Program-made: the position numbers and the translations under genes
Notes under the pieces: model-generated
Told to the model about the DNA's origin: nothing
Database searches by the model: none
Seen by the model: only the letters and a program-made list of their open reading frames with translations
Part shown: positions 60,992 to 64,000 of the stretch, piece by piece
Numbering within the stretch: position 1 is the stretch's first letter
How the letters are laid out: every line of letters starts with the position of its first letter
Assembly (NCBI RefSeq): GCF_000315915.1
Contig: NC_020187.1
Coordinates: 1,364,001 to 1,428,000 of the forward strand
Direction of reading: 5' to 3'
Origin: Henningerozyma blattae CBS 6284
Taxonomy: Eukaryota; Ascomycota; Saccharomycetes; Saccharomycetales; Saccharomycetaceae
DNA: 64,000 nt

Positions 60992-62530
60992 TTTAAATGA
61001 GTGGATGGTTTAAAGAAAACGAGTGATGATGTTTTGCTCTGTTATTCTAACGATTGAAAGTTATTTGGTTTCTACATCTTGCTACAATTATTGCTTTCTT
61101 AAATAGTTTTTTTTCCAATAACTTTGAGCTAATAGATGTCATCGTCTACCTCGTGGGTAGAAGCTACACACGATTTGCGCAGTATTATTCGGTTAACAAA
61201 GTTAACAAAGCTCTGCATAAACCGAGTAAACAAACAACAACTCTACTTTCCCTTCCATGGTTTGTTTACCGTGTCGCTATTGAATATCAATAGACCAAAT
61301 AATCAACAAACACACTTAATGACTTCAACCAACTTACCCAATTAGTGCCATTGTTCCTAAACTCGTTACCAAAAGGTTTAGACCTTTACTGATATAGTCA
61401 GTACTATGATCTAATCCGATATGGTTGTTTCTTAGGGCCCTCAAGTAACTTACGTAGTGAAAAAAAAAAAAACGACTGAAAAAATGATGAAAAATTAAAT
61501 CGCGTTCGTGTTTTCCTGCATCCGTGGCATTCGCGTTTTGGGAAACGGGAAATTGGATGCAATTTCGGGATTTGGGCACCACCTATATCTTTTCCAAGCT
61601 AAATAAAAATGTATAAAGATATTTCGTGTCGAGGAATAGCTCGTTTCAATTACCTATTTCTTGATATCTTGTTGTTCCTCTACATTTTTCGTATCTGTTT
61701 TAGTGATCATTAAAGAATTAAGTGTACAAGTCCTAGTGTGTGGTCATGCACGTGGAGATGGATACGACAGGAACTATTGTAACCAAGCAGATGAATAGTG
61801 TTACATAGTTTGTTGATGATGTAAAGTACATTTCGCATCCAATTCGGTTATTGATTGGCCAGATTACTGTTTATGAAGAATATGCTCGTAAAGTTTCGTG
61901 ACTTAAGAATCTACTTTTAAGTGATGTCCATCGAGTATTTGAACAAGAATTCCACGGCTGGACCCTTTTTTTCTTAATAGTTGAAGAAAATAGTAGGATA
62001 AACAAGAGTTATTACTAGCATATGATTTTATTTTTTTGGCAGGCTAATGCCAATCAAAACGTCATCGTCGTTATGCTACTTGGATAGCATTGTTTGTTTG
62101 TTCGTTTGTTCGTTTGTTTGCTTGTTTGTTTGTAGGTTGTAGATGAAATTATTTACAATGTAAGATTTAGACGAAATTTTTAGGGTATGATATGAGATGA
62201 TGAGATGTGGGTCAATTCTTTACTGTATAAGATGTCATATTAAACTCATCAGGTAGTATTGTGGTTTGTAATAAGAAACGATTAGCATTTTTGATATCGC
62301 TGTCATTTTACTTTGTATCAATCTATACTTATTTTAGTTAAATTTTACATTTATATATTATTTATACGGCCTATTCTCTGGACAAAAAAATGATGGGAAA
62401 AAATTCGTGACTGGAAACATTAAGAAGGTTAATGTAAACCTTACGTATTATAAAATAATATTTACACAATGTGTAACCTATTGTACAAAAAGTGGGGCAT
62501 GGGTGATTAGTGTAGGTAATATGTAGAAGT
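60992..62530. other. Intergenic region CIS3-HUA1-like gene
   Basis: CIS3 promoter and 3' flank of the next gene. It has a TTTG/TTCG microsatellite at about 62091-62133 and a poly-A run near 61460. No supported gene. Confidence 0.6.
62091..62133. repeat. TTTG/TTCG tetranucleotide microsatellite
   Basis: About ten units of TTTG with TTCG and TTGC variants, seen directly. Confidence 0.85.
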
Positions 62531-63178
62531 TTAATGATGGAAGTTTCTCCAACATAGCCTACACCGTCTATGAGTACCATTAGTTTTGTATCCGGTGTTT
62601 TTACACCTACGACACCAATAGCCAGCAGGGTAGGACCATGGGAGATGTTCTGAGTTTTCGTTGGCAACGGCAAACAACTCAGCATTACCTTCTACCGAGT
62701 TAGGGTTGGGAGTTTCAAAAAGCATACCTTGAACCATGGATAACGGTAACCCTAGAGCACCACGGACTCTATAGGCAATAGGTGGTGAAATTGCATTGCC
62801 AGCATCAAACACTTTTTGACCAAATCCGTTAATATTTTGAGAAGTTTTAAATTTCTTCCAGCACTTTTCACATTTTAACTCACCGATACAGCCTGTGTTT
62901 TTACATAATTTACATTTATATTGCTTTGGGTATTTCCAAGGTATACTTTGAGATTGAGAACTAGGTGAGCCCAAGTTGAATTCTTCATCAGCTTCATATT
63001 CTGGATTTGGTGTTTGGCTTGATGGTGATGCTATTGGTTCATGATAATCAGCTATAACTTCATTATATGAAGGAGGCAAACTTTGGATATCATTATATAG
63101 GCCAATATTACCACTAGGCGCAGCATATTGTTCCCATTTTTTCTGTTGACTCATTTTATCACTGACTTTACTTGACAT
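62531..63178 (-). CDS. Hua1-like protein with two zinc-type modules
   Basis: From the ATG at 63178 the product is 215 aa; the frame is open six codons further but only from TTG. It has an N-terminal PPSYNEV motif, a PPxY ligand for Rsp5-type WW domains. Two copies of a cysteine module follow: IPWKYPKQYKCKLCKNTG...CEKCWKKF (about 78-109) and LPWSYPAGYWCRRCKNTG...CRLCWRNF (about 179-213). S. cerevisiae Hua1 (198 aa) has one such PWTYP...CxxCxNTG...CWRRF module after a PPxY-type N-terminus, then a different CxxC pair. The function of Hua1 is poorly known, with suggested links to Rsp5 and actin patches. Similarity is clear, but one-to-one orthology is not shown. Confidence 0.65.
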   Translation of the reverse strand: MSSKVSDKMSQQKKWEQYAAPSGNIGLYNDIQSLPPSYNEVIADYHEPIASPSSQTPNPEYEADEEFNLGSPSSQSQSIPWKYPKQYKCKLCKNTGCIGELKCEKCWKKFKTSQNINGFGQKVFDAGNAISPPIAYRVRGALGLPLSMVQGMLFETPNPNSVEGNAELFAVANENSEHLPWSYPAGYWCRRCKNTGYKTNGTHRRCRLCWRNFHH

Positions 63179-63686
63179 ATTATTTGCTAAATTCAATATG
63201 TTGTTATATTACCTGGAGATACACAATAAATACTAAAGCTATACTAAATCGTAGTCCTACATATTATATATACCTGCATGGTAGTTGTCAAGAAATTGTT
63301 TTTTTTACTTTGTCACTTGTCACTCCTCTTTCATTACGGCTAAGCCTTTTCTATTAGGTATAAGATATCTCTCTCGTAGATATTTTTATTGTAGTATATT
63401 GACACTTTAATTATCACCTCTTTAGTCATTTAAGAAGCTTTTTCCAGCCTGTTTTTTCGTGCATAGCCTACAAGGCTGGGGAAAATTCATTCTCCATTGC
63501 TTTCTGAGAGAAATTCACGTGACGCAAATATTTCCGGAAAAATATAAAGAATGTGATTTGAAGTTAAAGCATTCTTCTGACAAAAACGGTAGTAAAAAAA
63601 ACTATACAAAGATTTGTGGAATAAAAGTCAAGAATTAAATCATCAATAAGGGCAATTCTTCAAAAACTTCTCATTCCATTTTGAGT
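63179..63686. other. Promoter region of the HUA1-like gene and of a rightward gene
   Basis: Divergent spacer with a Cbf1-type CACGTGAC at 63516-63523 and a TATA-like AATATAAAG near 63540, about 140-170 bp before the ATG at 63687. Confidence 0.45.
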
Positions 63687-63708
63687 AATGCCAAGTAAAC
63701 GCAGGGTT
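63687..63708 (+). CDS. Possible first exon of a split gene at the right edge
   Basis: ATG CCA AGT AAA CGC AGG GTT T is followed directly by GTATGT, the yeast 5' splice site, and then T-rich DNA. It would encode MPSKRRV. Upstream are a Cbf1-type site, a TATA-like stretch and an A-rich leader, which look like a promoter. No TACTAAC branch point or clear acceptor lies before the window ends, so the intron, if real, continues beyond 64000. The gene is not recognised from seven residues. Confidence 0.25.
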
Positions 63709-64000
63709 TGTATGTTTGTTTGTTTATTATTCACAGATGTTCCTGATCATGACGGTGCCTGTTAAATGGCCCTTAACCAATCTTGGTATGTTTCTTAGAG
63801 ATTAAGTTTGTCTATTAACCTTGAAATTTTTTTCATCTATTTGTTTGTTTGTTTACTTTTCTTTCTATATAATCTTTAAGAATTTATTTTGAAAACAATA
63901 AAAATATGAAGCCGAGGGAAACATTGGCGTGTTAATACAAGAAGGTAAATAGTTTAATTACTTTAAAGTTTATTAAATGATTTCCTTTTTGATTTTTTTG

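Noticed and set aside
63179..63196. Six-codon upstream extension of the HUA1-like gene
   Set aside because: It would start at TTG; the first ATG is at 63178.

Overview
The window is nuclear DNA from a budding yeast of the family Saccharomycetaceae. It is AT-rich, almost every gene is a single uninterrupted ORF, and nearly all of the proteins can be matched to Saccharomyces cerevisiae genes. Gene order is the most telling clue. Genes that in S. cerevisiae lie on two sister blocks from the whole-genome duplication (WGD) are interleaved here: chromosome X-left MNN11, ATG27, KRE9, RFA3, TOH1, ERG20, QCR8 and chromosome XI-left COY1, LST4, TPO5, SNU114, EBP2, MRPL38, MRP49, MCD4. Many other genes of the ancestral block (for example SWI3, STE3, CPS1, ZRT3, SET2, NNK1, FAR1) are missing. 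That fits a post-WGD species that lost duplicates independently of S. cerevisiae, such as the Vanderwaltozyma/Tetrapisispora group. The species assignment is inference.

Layout. 0-7 kb: vacuolar amino-acid exporter AVT3/4, Golgi mannosyltransferase MNN11, autophagy protein ATG27 and an intronless RPL17. 7-12 kb: golgin COY1, beta-1,6-glucan protein KRE9 and replication factor RFA3, which has an MCB pair in its promoter. 13-17 kb: TNA1 and ARG1, which are out of place relative to the ancestral block. 17-21.6 kb: a gene-poor stretch with a cluster of Cbf1-type sites, an intron-containing tRNA-Phe and a probable solo LTR 17 bp upstream of that tRNA. 21.6-41 kb: a dense stretch of TOH1, LST4, TPO5, SNU114, EBP2, ERG20, QCR8, MRPL38 and a HAL5/KKQ8 kinase. 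43-50.6 kb: MRP49, a PKA catalytic subunit (TPK) and MCD4. 51.5-61 kb: a cluster of three PIR cell-wall genes, with a small YciI-domain gene between the last two. 62.5-64 kb: a HUA1-like zinc-module gene and a possible first exon at the right edge.

Functionally the window is rich in cell-surface genes: MNN11 (mannan), KRE9 (beta-1,6-glucan), MCD4 (GPI anchors), TOH1 (GPI wall protein) and three PIR proteins. The rest are housekeeping genes for ribosomes, splicing, sterols, respiration and transport.

The most unusual locus is the middle PIR gene (55869-57390). It carries long collagen-like Gly-X-Y repeats between PIR repeats, has several frameshifts inside that tract, lacks the usual Lys-Arg processing site and lacks the terminal cysteine that its two neighbours keep. 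It is either a decaying PIR/collagen-like chimera or a locus damaged by sequencing errors in low-complexity DNA.
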